A stretch of DNA of 64,000 bases from Cydia pomonella (GCF_033807575.1 NC_084704.1:25459968-25523967), one strand, 5' to 3'. Shown: positions 28,180 through 39,694, counted from the stretch's first letter. The notes: generated from the letters alone by a model not told the origin. Translations and numbers: made by a program.

Positions 28180-29440
28180 AATAAAATATTAATTCAAAAT
28201 GTCCACCTTTTACTTCAACTCGCTTCTTTAAACGGTCCGGCCACTCTTCTATGACAGCATGGACGGTATCGATGATTGAAGCCGCTGCCCGCACTAAATG
28301 TAACTTGAGAGACTCAACATTACGATGAAATTTAGAGCAGGCTTTCTTTTCCAAAATATTCCACAGACCATAGTCCAAGGCGTTGAGATCGGGGCTTCCT
28401 GAGAGCCAATATTCAGCCGCAATAAACTCGGGTAAATGCGTCGCTAACCACCGTTGTGTTGTCTTAGCTTTATGTGCAGGGGCAGAGTCTTATTGAAATA
28501 TCCAGTGCTTACCAGCAACTAAAGTATCATTTAGCGGCTTAACAACTCTCTTCAAAATGTCGTTTTGATAGTTTGTAGCACGTATTTTTACCCCTTGTTC
28601 ACAAAAACGAAGCTCTATGACGCTTTCACAGGATACTCCCCAGCAAACCATGACATATGCAGGATGATGGCCTCTTTCTACCCTTTGAACTTTTTCAGAA
28701 GCTTCTTGGGAACTGTGAGGATATATTTTATTCCTACTATACCTAAAGATTTTTTCATCTGGGAACAGAAGATTACGATATCCGCCCTTTGCATGTCGCT
28801 GCCACAACACTTCTCTCGTCACTCTAATTTTCCGTAGGGCCGCTGTCAATCGCTGTCCTTTGCTCCGATGATGAGCCCCAAGATTAAGATCTTGTTTTAT
28901 GATACGTGACATAGTTCTAGAGGGAATTTTTATTTCTCTAGCGTTTTCATTTTCTGCTTGCGTAGCGGATTTCTCCGAATTCTCTTAGCAACCGCTTTAA
29001 TAAACCCGCCCTTTGCATGCCGCTGCCACAACACTTTAGCTCTCGTCGCTCTTATTTTCCGTAGGGCCGCTGTCAATCGCTGTCCTGTGCTCCGATGATG
29101 AGCCCCAAGATTAAGGTCTTGTTTTATGATACGCGACATAGTTCTAGGGGGAATTTTCATTTCCCTAGCGTTTTCATTTTCTGCTTGCGTAGCGGATTTC
29201 TCCGAATTTTCTTAGCAACCGCTTTAATCACTGCCGGTGTCTTTGTTTGACATGGTAAACTATTCTTGGGTCAGTCGTCGACTAAACCCATGTCGTATCA
29301 TCGCTTGATAGTACGATAGATACATTTCTTCGTTATATTCAAAGGTTTCAGCAGTTTGAAAATGTCATTCACTTGCTTGTTGTACCTGTATAACGCTATC
29401 ACACGATTCTCTGTGATGCCCCACTCCATCTTCAGGGAAA
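28180..29440 (-). pseudogene. Mariner (maT-like) transposase pseudogene
   Basis: Reading on the - strand, an N-terminal helix-turn-helix-like part (about 29440-29300, with LLKPLNITKK) is followed by stops and frameshifts. A central part MSRIIKQDLNLGAHHRS appears twice because of a 224-bp tandem duplication. The catalytic half shows FPDEKIF (first Asp), HHPAYVMVCWGVS, then a stop codon directly before DSAPAHKAKTTQRWL (second Asp), and SPDLNALDYGLWNILEKKA (third Asp). Between the second and third catalytic Asp lie 37 residues, i.e. DD37D. The C-terminus ends with RVEVKGGHFE, as in related elements. All three acidic positions survive, but the stops and duplication make it inactive. Confidence 0.9.
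28782..29228. repeat. Tandem duplication inside the mariner remnant
   Basis: Two copies, about 28782-29002 and 29006-29228, of the segment from CCGCCCTTTGCATG to CAACCGCTTTAAT. They are about 224 bp apart and nearly identical, with a 3-nt indel and scattered substitutions. The duplicated stretch is the linker between the DNA-binding and catalytic regions of the transposase. Confidence 0.9.
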
Positions 29441-29573
29441 CGATACCTGGATCTAAATGTACTTTTTTTGAAAGCCAAATGTCTATTTAAGCATAACCAA
29501 GAAACAAAAGTGCATCAAACATTCCATTATTAAATTTAAAATGAATAAGTTGGGACAGAATTTATGGCAAGAC

Positions 29574-32500
29574 TGCGTGATGATCACAAAGAAAATATAA
29601 TAATTAAAAGACAAGTCATCCTATGTAACTAAAGCAATACATTTTCAATAGAAGTCCAAAGATACATTTAAAAAGAACAATGAAATTATTAACATAAAAT
29701 TATGATCGCTTTGAATACCGAACTACCGAGTGGTAAAAATCGTCATAACCGCTTTTATTCAACCAGCAACCGCATCAAATCGAATGAAATAATCGATTCG
29801 ATTATTCCGACTCATCATTGGTTCCAAGTGAGAGCAATAGGCCGGATTACGGAGCACAAAGGAGGCCGCCGAGCCGTGGATGCATAGACAAATATTGACT
29901 CCTTGAAACAATGAACGCCGACGTCGTCGCCCGCCCGCTATCAATGGAGGAAGGAAGCTTTGATTGACGCCTCAAATTGGAAAGAACTAATGATTGATAC
30001 TTAACGTACTCTAATAAAATACAAAATGAAGATAATAGAGTTTGGAATTTGCAAACGTATAGCATATAAGCAACGGAAATAACTAATATAGTTTTATACC
30101 ACTTAATACAAGTTTCCACGTATTCTCACTGACGTTGGTAATTTATTTGTGTGGAATAACATAACCGGTTTTAGCTTTGGTATTGTTAATTTACGCATAA
30201 TAAACAAAAGAGGTGAGATGAAAAGATCCGAAAATAAGCGTCAGTCGAGTGCGAAACTGTTTTGAGAGGTGTTAGAGCGAATCGATGCTCGGACTCGATG
30301 GTCTGACGAATTTTCCACTGAACGGACATCTGGACGCCAACCTTTGTATTGAAGAGAAATTAACTGAAAAAGGATCCTCCCATCTCGGAGCCTGTAATTA
30401 TACACGGTTACGTAAACTAAATGTTGTTAAAACTGTTTTTTTTTTTAATAAATTAAATCATCATCATCTGTTATTGACGTATGTCTAAAGTTTATATGTA
30501 TAAATTGTATAAAATTTAACTTATGTATGTCTTACAGATCAAATCATATGTTTTACAAAATGATGTTTTTTTTAATGAAACTTGATCTAATACTTAGATT
30601 GTTTTTTTGGTTTTAGTCTTTTCTACTTCCATCCATATATGAAGTATATGAACTACTTCTACCTCCACGTAGAGGACACAAACCTTTTACTATCATTATA
30701 AAACACAGTTCCTCGCTGCTCGTACGTTAATACCGGTCCGTGTCGGAGGTCGCGCGATGACAAATGATGCGTACGAGTGGATCGCGGTTTCATTACCAAC
30801 CACATTAATTACTAGCCAATGCTTAATGAGAAAACGCTCTTTACTTTTATTTGCTATTTTCTTTTGTTAGAGACTTAAACATTATATTTGTAGGTGCGTT
30901 TAAATTATATTTAAATTAAATCCGTACTCGTAACTGAACGGTACTCTGATCTTTTACGCAAGGATGGTGGCGGTGCGGTTCCTGCTCAGTGGCTATGTGG
31001 TGGTTTGTAGCCATGACCTCTGTAATAGGATAAAGCATAAAAACCTATTTTATGTAACTTAAATTACTCGTCTATAAATGCAAATTTTATACGAGAACTG
31101 AAAAGTTTATTGGTCAATATTAATTGTAATCATAGATATCGTGATAAATCCTAAATTAGCAATATACATTGAAGTAGGTACCTACGTAAAGAAGTATGTG
31201 AGTAGGCCAGGTACTTTTTTACACACGGCACACGGCTTAACCAAAAAACAATTTTGCAATAATAATGTATCCCGAAACCCAAAAATTCATGAGACGACTT
31301 TTATCGAAATTAGATGTTTTTTTAATCGCTCGTTACTATTGTTAAAGAGGAAAAGCACTGTGAGATTTGGAACGTGACATCTTCAAAGCTATAGGTATAA
31401 AAAGTATTGAAAAAGTTAACAAGATTCAAGTTTGAGTTATTCATGAATCCAAACGTCGACAGCATTTTTCAGCATCCAATCAAAGTTGTTGTATCGTATA
31501 TTTTTAATTCTCCATTCCGAGCATGCCCCCAGGACGCAGCGGCAGGCTGTAACTTGCACTTTGTATTATTCATAGTGTTACCGTGACGCGGACGCGTTAT
31601 CCCTGAAATATACAAACTAGTTTATGACATAGATCGAAGCGCTAAATTAATATGCATCGATTTTGAGTTACGGTTCTGTAATAGCCCTAAAAACGAAATA
31701 AAAAATATTTGGCCGATAAAAGATAACGTCTTACGTATTTATTTTTGACAACACCTAAAGAAAACATATTTTGTGTTGGTTATGGATCGCGAATGGAAGT
31801 AAGAATTAATACATTTTCAATACAATCATTTCGCAGAAATCTTAGCACATCTTACTGTCGCCATGACGCCCCTTGGCGAAGGAGGCGTCCATCAACACGC
31901 ATCGACTCATCATTCGTCAATCGAGCATTCGAGAGAAAAAGATAGACATCGCGCATTCGAGCCCGTAAGAAAGGGAAACCTTCAATGTAAACCTCCGATT
32001 ATCGACAGTAATAACAAACGAATTACAGACGAGCAGTATGAGCGCGAATCGAAGGTAAACCGTGTTTGAAATCAAAAAGCTCGATCGAGGAAAAGAGATA
32101 GATTTGCAGTCTCAAAGTTTGGTTACGTGAAGTTATGCATATGATGCACGGTCGGAGTAATATGGCGAGCGGGTATGCACGGAACCGTTTATTTAGCCGG
32201 GGTTTTGTTGTTCTGCGTGCGGTATTCGTAGTAATTGTTATTTCGATACGGAGCGAGCGCGCTGTGCGATTAAAGGTGACTTTGACTAAGCCCTGATAGC
32301 CTTTATGGAACGATTTACAGCTGTAGAGTCAACACGGTCAATGCAATACCGCCTTTACGAGGATCGATTTTAGGTACAGTTGGACGTACCATCAAATGAA
32401 ATGACATTGTCGGGGATTGTTGAATATGACGTGGCCAATCTCATTGTTACTCAGCTGCTTGTTGTTCTAACCAAAACTAATACTAAAATATAATTATAAT

Positions 32501-33376
32501 ACCAAACATTTAACGAATAAATAAGGGAATTAATGAATAAATGACGTTGAGGAGAGTCGATATATCGTACCAGTTTTTACTTAGATGTCAATATTTTGTT
32601 TATGAAGGTAGTAGGTAGTAAATATGTTTGAATGTGTATATAGATCTTCAGTATCATGGTTACCTTGGCTATGGAGATGAACCAGAAGCGAATTGACAAA
32701 ATGTTTTTATCGAAAGAACTGTCGTTGCTTACTATTTAGCCGACTAGTGTACCATTAACATTTAAATTGTACTTATCCATGAAGTATTTCTCATGTTTAT
32801 TACCTATTTTAGGTTTAAATACCACTATTTATTTCCAGACATCGAAATCGTATTGAAATAATTAAAACTAAGATAATTTCAATATTAGCCCACGCATTTT
32901 AAAACCTGTTTCAGTTTGTAGTTAAACTCGCGTATTTTAACTTACTTAAGTATGTAAATCTTAGATCAAAAGTTATGTTGATGCAAATACACATCAAAAC
33001 TTAGATCAAGACCGAAGATAATCATGTTTTCTTTCTTTCGTTCGCTTTCAGCCATATACCAAATCTGATAAGATTAATTGAGTACCACTGGACCATAGTT
33101 TGATGCCTTAAATGTAAATAATGTATGTTGTTTAATGGGAGGAAATAACGTTGTACGTGATTTACCCGACTCTCCCCAAATATTTTATTTATCCTATTTC
33201 CTTAGCAAAAACCGTGAACAAAATAGTGATTAGATTCACACTGTATAAAATTAAGATATAACTGTATTCAGTATGTTTTTTAAATTATGTACCTAAAGTA
33301 TAGGTACATAATTAAAAAAGGTTGCAATAAAATATTACGGAAAAATGGTGGACTTAATATTGCTATTTGTTGACAG
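29574..33376. other. Intron stretch up to the second visible dac exon
   Basis: No supported exon, RNA gene or complete transposon. Short frames at 31141-31377 and 31745-32069 have no recognisable motifs. The 3' end provides the splice acceptor TTTGTTGACAG for the exon at 33377. Confidence 0.55.
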
Positions 33377-33523
33377 TGATGTACCAGAAGCGGTTAAAGA
33401 AGGAACGAAAACAACGGCAGCAGGTGCAGGACCAACTGGAACTCGAGTTGAAGCGGCGGCAAAAAATCGAGGAAGCGCTCAAGCAGTCCGGCGCGCCCGC
33501 CGAGATCCTCAGGATCGTTACTG
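33377..33523 (+). CDS. dac: dachshund exon (coiled-coil core)
   Basis: Internal coding exon, 147 nt (49 codons). After the split Val codon it reads MYQKRLKKERKQRQQVQDQL, then ELELKRRQKIEEALKQSG and APAEILRIVT. QKRLKKE followed by a Lys/Arg/Glu/Gln-rich helix is the signature of the DACH C-terminal coiled coil, which mediates protein interactions. The acceptor AG is at 33375-33376 and the donor GTGAGT at 33524. Two bases at the start and one at the end give phase 1 on both sides, matching the exon at 5263. The sequence from 33442 to just past the donor is the parent of the 107-bp tandem array that follows. Confidence 0.92.
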
Positions 33524-34020
33524 GTGAGTGGGAGTAGATACATTGGCAGCTGAGGTGAAGCGATAGCAAAAGATCGAGGAGACGCTCAAGCAGTCCGGCG
33601 CGCCCGCCGAGATCCTCAGGATCGTTACTGGTGAGTGGGAGTAGATACAGTGACAGCTGAGGTGAAGCGATGGCAAAAGATCGAGGAGGCGCTCAAGCAG
33701 TCCGGCGCGCCCGCCGAGATCCTCAGGATCGTTACTGGTTAGTGGGAGTGGATATAGTGACAGCTGAGGTGAAGCGATGGCAAAAGATCGAGGAGGCGCT
33801 CAAGCAGTCCGGCGCGCCCGCCGTAATCCTCAGGATCGTTACTGGTTAGTGGGAGTGGATATAGTGACAGCTGAGCTGAAGCGGTGGCAGAAGATCGAGG
33901 AGGCGCTCAACCAGTTCGGTGCGCCGGCCGAGATTCTCAGGACCGTTACTGGTAAGTGCAAGCGCAGCTGAGCTTAAGCCGAAGCGGTGGCAGAAGGCTG
34001 AGAAGGCGCTCCAGCAGTTT
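33442..34020 (+). repeat. 107-bp tandem array of dac exon end plus splice donor
   Basis: Unit 0 is the 3' end of the real exon. Units 1-4 begin at 33550, 33657, 33764 and 33871 (period 107). A degenerate unit 5 begins at 33968. Each unit contains an 81-nt exon-like part and a 26-nt (last: 16-nt) intron-like part that opens with a donor (GTGAGT, GTTAGT, GTTAGT, GTAAGT) and closes with CAG. The exon-like parts of units 2, 3 and 4 stay open in the parent frame; unit 1 has an in-frame TAG. The intron-like parts are too short for normal splicing and lack a pyrimidine tract. Unit 4 and unit 5 are more diverged than units 1-3. Confidence 0.95.
33657..33951 (+). other. Possible alternative dac mini-exons (array units 2-4)
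   Basis: Units at 33657-33737, 33764-33844 and 33871-33951 are each exactly 81 nt from AG to GT. Each enters and leaves in phase 1, so any one could replace or extend the parent exon without shifting the frame. Unit 4 would encode (A)ELKRWQKIEEALNQFGAPAE then ILRTVT and has the best donor of the array (GTAAGT). Units 2-5 share Trp where the parent has Arg (KRWQK against KRRQK). Only RNA evidence could show use; they may simply be duplication debris. Confidence 0.35.
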
Positions 34021-34047
34021 GGACAGAAAAAATATAGTAGTTTTTAA
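33968..34047 (+). other. Degenerate array unit 5, open to a TAA stop
   Basis: After CAG at 33965-33967 the frame with the same phase reads ELKPKRWQKAEKALQQFG, then QKKYSSF and a TAA at 34045-34047. It lacks the APAEILR tail and the donor, so if ever spliced it would act as an alternative terminal exon. It is the most diverged copy, with a 3-codon insertion relative to the others. Function is unproven. Confidence 0.3.
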
Positions 34048-35166
34048 AGAATTTACTACGTGAACTAACGAGTAGAAAGCAATACATGTGTAATATACCT
34101 ATTCATAATAAAAACATACAAACAAGAAGAATAAGTGGCAAATTCACATAGTACTTAACAGAATCGTGGTTTATTACATCATCTATTTATGAAAACAGAG
34201 TAAGCATCACATCTTAAATTACGTGTAGTTACTGTATTATTTGGAATAGCGTATGTAGACATGGAGACTATTCCCTTTAGGTGCGTATTTAATAGATATA
34301 TGCGTAGGTAATGAACTCCGCCAACTGAGATTAGTTTCAACAAGTTAATCATCATATAAAACGTCTCAGGCATGTCAAATTGTCATTGCTATCACTATCA
34401 GACTTATTCAAGAAGTTATAATGTGCGTATATGCCTCTGACATGTTAACTTGCCGTCTGTCAAACTATCTATCGAAACTTGATAACCAAATTCAATAAAG
34501 TCATGAGAGGCTGCGTCGTAATTTGAATCTTAATAGCTTCGGTTTAGTATTGGTAGTTTAATTGTAGATGGAATGACTTGTGACCTTGTTGTTTGATGGG
34601 GTCGAGTCGAGTGCGTGACGTAAGAAGGGCGGGCGAGCGCTGGTGAAGGCTTGTACTAATCTCCGTGTCAGGAAATCGTTTCGCAGGCCATTTCAAACGA
34701 GGGTTCGGCACTGAACTCACACGCATTTAAGTTCAATTTCTTGCATAATCGCTGTTTGCTACAGCATTTATTGGCTGTCAATCAGGCAGATTACCTAATA
34801 CCCATTCGATTTACCTATTAGCCTAGCTTAATGCATAGCTACGAGTTTACATGCGAATAATGATTCGAGTGTTGTGGAAGACAAATAATTAAATAGATGG
34901 AATGATTAATAGTTGGTCAGGTCCCTATAACTGACTTTTTGGGCGGAATTCAGCTGTTGTTATCGATGTTACCTACGTTATACGTTCTTTAGAGCACTTA
35001 TATAAGCAACAAATTTAAAAATAAAAAAAATATTTGTTAGGAGAAAATGGCTTACTAATATTATAATGGGAGAAACTTTTGTCAAATAAGATATTTCATC
35101 ATGGAAAATTATAACGCATCTCTGCGACATTGTCTACGTGACACTAACATAGTACTATGTTTACAG
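34048..35166. other. Remainder of dac intron
   Basis: AT-rich intron between the exon array and the next exon, ending in TGTTTACAG before 35167. Nothing further is recognised. Confidence 0.6.
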
Positions 35167-35370
35167 AGAACCTCGCATCACCGACACAGGAGCCGGCGCG
35201 GCAAGAGCGCGAGAACGGTGACAGCAAGCCTCCCAGCACGGAGCCGCCGGCGTCCTCGCCGCCCTTCCAGCGCGACCCGCCGCGCACGCCCGACAAGCCG
35301 CAGTGGAACTACCCGCCGCCGCCCGTCGACATCATGGCCGGCGGGGCCGCCTTCTGGCAAAACTATTCCG
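35167..35370 (+). CDS. dac: dachshund exon (proline-rich linker)
   Basis: Internal coding exon of 204 nt (68 codons), AG acceptor at 35165-35166 and GTGAGT donor at 35371, phase 1 on both sides. It encodes ENLASPTQEPARQERENGD, then a Ser/Pro-rich stretch (PPSTEPPASSPPF), DPPRTPDKPQWNYPPPPVDI and MAGGAAFWQNYS. The body is strongly GC-rich, in sharp contrast to the flanking AT-rich introns, which supports coding. No known domain; low complexity suggests a disordered linker. Being a multiple of three between phase-1 introns, it could be skipped without breaking the frame. Confidence 0.85.
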
Positions 35371-36119
35371 GTGAGTATCCGTCACTATTCGACGCCTCGA
35401 GCTATAAGCTATACATATATTAACTTTCAATGGTTACATTTATCGTGGTTGATATCAAAATGATTAAAATGTCTTCAGTACCTTTCTTGTTGAAAAAAGG
35501 GAAACACTGCTCTGGTTTCAGTATCATGTTTAAGTTCAATAGACTGAGAAATGACTTCTCTTGGTCATGCCACAAAAATATCTCTTGTTTAAGTAATGGA
35601 ATATGCGTTTCAAAGTAGGGATATTTTTTCAATATACATAGAGTAAACCCTCCAGTGAAAGAACAAAATCTCATTTTTTGTCTAAAATAAGGAATGGCTA
35701 CACCATTTCTATCACTTGTCGTATTTTTTTTCTTACTAACAACTCTTTTTTTCCTATTCAATGGCAACACATGATTTTAATTTCGACCAGTTCGAATATG
35801 ATTGGCGTTTGATGTTTACTTGTTTCTGCTTTTTTTGAGGTTTTGTATGGGAAAAGTATATCCCAAGTAAGAACAGTGTTCGTTTGGAGCAACATATATA
35901 CTTATTTGATGTTTACCTTAAGAACGTTTTGTTATTTATTTAGATTTCATTATTTCAGTATTTATTTGTTGTAAATTCATGTACATAATAAATCAAGATG
36001 TTATACTTACCATAAAATACAAGTCAGACCATGACACCCTGTTACCCACCCAGGGCACACAACATTAACTTAAAACTAAACAAAACAAGTCTTCTCATTT
36101 AAACATGACAATTAATAAT

Positions 36120-37241
36120 ATTACAAAAAAAAAAACACTGTCCCCCCACAGCACCACGGCGTAGCGGAGCCATGCGTACGCATATGCGTAGTAAGCAGAT
36201 AACGCACATTTAAAATTAGTATTAGTTTTTAGTACATTAAGCGCATATATAAATTTAGACATTTTTGTTTTAATATTTTTATATGTCCTTTCCAATTTAT
36301 TCCAGAGTCCATTGTTATGCCTAAAAAGTCAATTCTGTAACTTCCTCTATCTTATACGAATTACTTTCCAAATTTAACTGTATTGGTTTTTTTGTACCGG
36401 TTTAAATTGTATAATTTTAGTTTTATTCAAATTAATTTCTAAATTATGGTCACTAAGCCATTTTTTTACCGTGGAAAAAATATTTTTGAGTTGTGAATTA
36501 CATTCTGAGCTATTATTGCATTTAAATAAAAGGGAAAAATCATCAGCAAACATAACGCAGGTAGTGTTTGTATCTAGGCTTTTTGGCAGGTCATTTATAT
36601 ACGCTAAAAATAGGAGACATCCACAAACGCTACCCTGCGGGATAGAACTTAAAGAAGGTTATATTTCGCATATTTGACGTAATAGTTTGAATATCTTCGG
36701 ATTCCTTATCAAAATATTATATTTGTACGCATTGCTTACGTTTGTGAAGGTATGATTTAAATCAATTATGGGCTAGACCACGTATTCCCATGCCATTCAG
36801 TTTACAAAGTAATATTTCGTGGGATACTTTTTCGTACGCTTTTGTCATATCTAACAAGAGCCCTACGCTATACGATCTATTGTTTATATGGTCTAGGATG
36901 CTTTTTATGTATTGATAAACTGCTAGTGAAGTTGAATGATGTTTCCTAAATCCATACTGGTTTTTATCCAAGATGTTATATTTCTCAAAAAAGTTATAAA
37001 CTCGATTAATCATACATTTTTCGAAAATCTTTGACGTGGTTGGTAAAAGTGCTATTGGACGATATTGACTAGGATTTTTCACATCGCCGCCTGGTTTAAA
37101 AATAGGTTTTATTTTTGCGATTTTAAGTAGGTCTGGGAATATTCCTTCACTAAATGATTGGTTAACTAACTGTGTAAGAGGATTAAGAGTTAAACCTTCG
37201 TATAAAATGTACCTTCTATTTCTATTCTTATAATGTAACAT
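36120..37241 (-). pseudogene. Non-LTR retrotransposon reverse transcriptase fragment
   Basis: The - strand encodes consecutive reverse transcriptase motifs. First PIFKPGGDVKNPSQYRPIAL and NQYGFRKHHSTSLAV, then SVGLLLDMTKAYEKVSHEIL (first catalytic Asp region), then after a frame change QGSVCGCLLFLAYINDLP and VMFADD at 36553-36539 (catalytic pair). A thumb-like region with KKWLSDHNLEINLNKTKI follows, and finally YKNIKTKMSKFIYALNVL with an LWGDS box. Several stops and frameshifts break it. No endonuclease domain is visible upstream, so the copy is 5' truncated. The motif set is that of a LINE of the CR1/Jockey-like assemblage; the exact clade is not assigned. Confidence 0.88.
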
Positions 37242-39337
37242 TTTGTAGGATTATTCTGCGATTCAACCTTTATTTTTTATAGTTCCATTACTGGTTTATC
37301 AAATGTTTTCAAACCAGTAAATGAACGGTGTGTTCATTTACTAGTGTTACCAAGATTTAATTTGTTTCTAAATTTAAATGTAAACGTAATGGTATTAAGC
37401 TTGTTTTATTTTTATTCTGCATAAAAGATGATTCTGATTCTTTTAGCCAGTATTGGAACAAACCAAATTTCTATAGTCCATTTACTAGATTTGTCATGCC
37501 TATGTATCAATGTACAATATAAAAAAAATGTCTTGTTCACTTATTAGTTTTCTATTAATTCTAGGTATGAACAATGTAACGACGAACAATGCTTATTATT
37601 ATTATGCATTATTTGCCGAGCCAGATCAGATTTCTTCAAAATTTGCATGTTATTTCTTGTTTTAAACATTGATATTCCTATTACTTATTTAACATGTTCC
37701 TTTGTTTTTGGTGAATAACATTCATTTTATTATTTTTTTATTAAATTAATCTATTTTACACACACACACACGATGAACATATTATTATAATTTATTAAAA
37801 AAGCAACAGCAGGTTACAGTAGTAGTACCAAAGATTCAGAAGCATAGTTACGATTATAATTTATTTTTAATATCATTCTAATCACGACTTCCAATAAGTA
37901 GGAAGTACCTTCCAACAAACATTCTTATTGTGCTTTTATTGGGGTAAGATTGGAATGCATGTACGGTTGCTAAGTTATTGAATCCGCTTAATTTTTTTAA
38001 GGGTAGCACCCTTAAATTGATATGTTCAGTGCACAAACTAAAAAAAAATATGTTATTACATTATGAGTTTTAAATTCAAACTGAGCTGTAGCAATAAAAA
38101 CAACTAACACAAATAACTAGTACCCTAGCTCTTTTATCCATTCACAGTTTTATATGTAGATAACATTGTATCGTGCGATAGTTAGTAGAATCTACTGTGA
38201 GTTACAATCAAATGAAAGCTTTAATAATCTCGCGTATTTTCCAGACGAGTACTTTACCAAACGAATTGCATTTCAAGTGGAAAGCAACTAATTTAAGTGT
38301 TGCCTTACCCCAAGTATCATTCAAGACGCACGCAAACACGCGAAACGAATTAGGCACTCGCAATAGCATAAGAAACGGCAAAAGTTCTTATTAGAAGGAA
38401 ATGTTGTGATTATTTTAAACACGAAACTAAATTATTACATTTTTGTATAACACCTGTACTATAACTACTATTTACCCTATGCCTACAATTAGGTACTTAC
38501 TTATACCTTGGCAATCTTTGAGTCAGTATTTACCTTTATACTAAACGAAGACGGTAAATATGAAAGTTGTTTGCAGGAAAACAAAAATTAAAACTTGATT
38601 CTTTTCAACTCTTCTTGCAGTGCCGTCGGTAAAAAAATCGTAAATTAGAAAAGTTTCTCTCCTTTCTTTGACGAACGGGATGAGTCAAAATATAACGCAG
38701 ATAGAAGTCTTTTCATTCAAATGATAGGTTTTAATTAAAAATGGGTAATTGATTTTCCAGAGTTTTATAGAAAAAGTTTAGAAAAGTAACAGGAGATCGT
38801 AAGTTCCAATCTCGGCTCTTTCTTAATGACTATGTACAAAATGTCATTTGATTTGTTTTGATAAACTTACCAGTTATAAACTTTACTATGAACGAAAACG
38901 TAGTGCAACAACTTGCACACATCGACAAAAAAATTGGATGAGTGTGTGTAAAGTTTCGATCCGCCTAACCCAATGGCTAGCCTGGGGACTGAAGTCCAAA
39001 TCCTCTTGTACTTACACTGAGAGGAAACCTGTACTAAGAAGTAGAACCGATATATACTGTAGCCTGTTGATGTTCATATACACTTAGGAACTAGTATTTA
39101 ACGAAACGCGTCGTTGGAACTGATAAGCAACTGATGGTAAGTAATATAAAGTTGAAAAATTAATAAAGAGGGAACTTCTCCCGCGTACTTTATAGGTGAG
39201 CTTGTAAAATGAATGGAAATAAAATTGTACCGCACAGGTGCGGCCGAAACCTTTGACGATAATAACTTTTTGTTTACCCTTCAAAAGTACGACGTACCTG
39301 TATCTGTAACATAGTATAAACCGAACCTTCTAACTAA

Positions 39338-39355
39338 TATTTGTATTTCTAACAT
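39338..39355. repeat. Left target-site duplication of SINE
   Basis: TATTTGTATTTCTAACAT at 39338-39355 is repeated exactly at 39711-39728 on the other side of the SINE, an 18-bp target-site duplication. Confidence 0.88.
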
Positions 39356-39682
39356 CTTCTTCTTCCTAGCGTTGTCCCGGCATATTGCCACGGCTCATGG
39401 GAGCCTGGGGTCCACTTGACAACTAATCCCAAGATTTGGCGTAGGCACTAGTTTTTACGAAAGCGACTGCACTCTGACCTTCCAACCCAGAGGGTAAACT
39501 AAGCCTTGTGGGGATTAGTCCGGTTTCCTCACGATGTTTTCCTTCACCGAAAAGCGACTGGTAAATATCAAATTATATTTCGTACATAAGTTCCGAAAAA
39601 CTCATTGGTACAAGCCGGGGTTTGAACCCGCGACCTTCGGATTGCAAGTCGCACGTTCTTACCGCTAGGCCATCAGCGCTTC
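39356..39682 (-). mobile_element. tRNA-derived SINE, copy 1
   Basis: On the - strand the element starts near 39682 with a tRNA-like head. Box A is TGGCCTAGCGGT and box B region is GGGTTCAAACCCC, i.e. an internal RNA polymerase III promoter. The body runs through TTTACCAGTCGCTTTTCGGT and ATCGTGAGGAAACCGG and ends in a short GAAGAAGAAG tail at 39365-39356. Exact 18-bp target duplications flank the insertion. A 28-nt piece not belonging to the SINE lies between the head and the right duplication (39683-39710). A second copy lies at 53927-54337. This is a widespread moth SINE type; I do not assign a family name. Confidence 0.9.
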
Positions 39683-39694
39683 TAATCAATCTTC

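Larger units (their letters stand above)
28128..29573 (-). mobile_element. maT-like Tc1/mariner element, defective, TIRs present
   Basis: About 1.45 kb bounded by terminal inverted repeats: GACTTGCCATAAATTCTG at 28128-28145 and CAGAATTTATGGCAAGAC at 29556-29573 (one mismatch). The left flank is TA. The right flank is TG, a probably mutated TA target duplication. It contains a decayed transposase on the - strand and an internal tandem duplication. Size, TIRs and catalytic spacing (DD37D) fit the maT group of Tc1/mariner elements described from moths. Confidence 0.85.
5347..33376 (+). other. dac: 28-kb intron of dachshund
   Basis: A phase-1 intron, GTAAGT at 5347 to TTGACAG ending at 33376. 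The joined reading frame across it gives the expected uninterrupted DACH coiled coil. Recognisable transposon content is sparse: repeats at 11690-11866, 16197-16335 and 16690-17573, a MITE at 26028-26216 and a mariner remnant at 28128-29573. The remaining ~25 kb shows no exon or RNA gene that I can support. Large dac introns in insects are known to carry developmental enhancers, so some of it may be regulatory; that is inference. Confidence 0.8.

Noticed and set aside
31745..32069. Overlapping frames of 66 and 68 codons.
   Set aside because: No motifs and mutually overlapping in different frames; no supporting splice sites.
33777..33971. 64-codon ATG frame inside the exon array as a separate small gene.
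   Set aside because: It begins in the wrong frame of one unit and only by the 107-nt shift enters the dac frame in the next; the ATG is part of the repeat unit.
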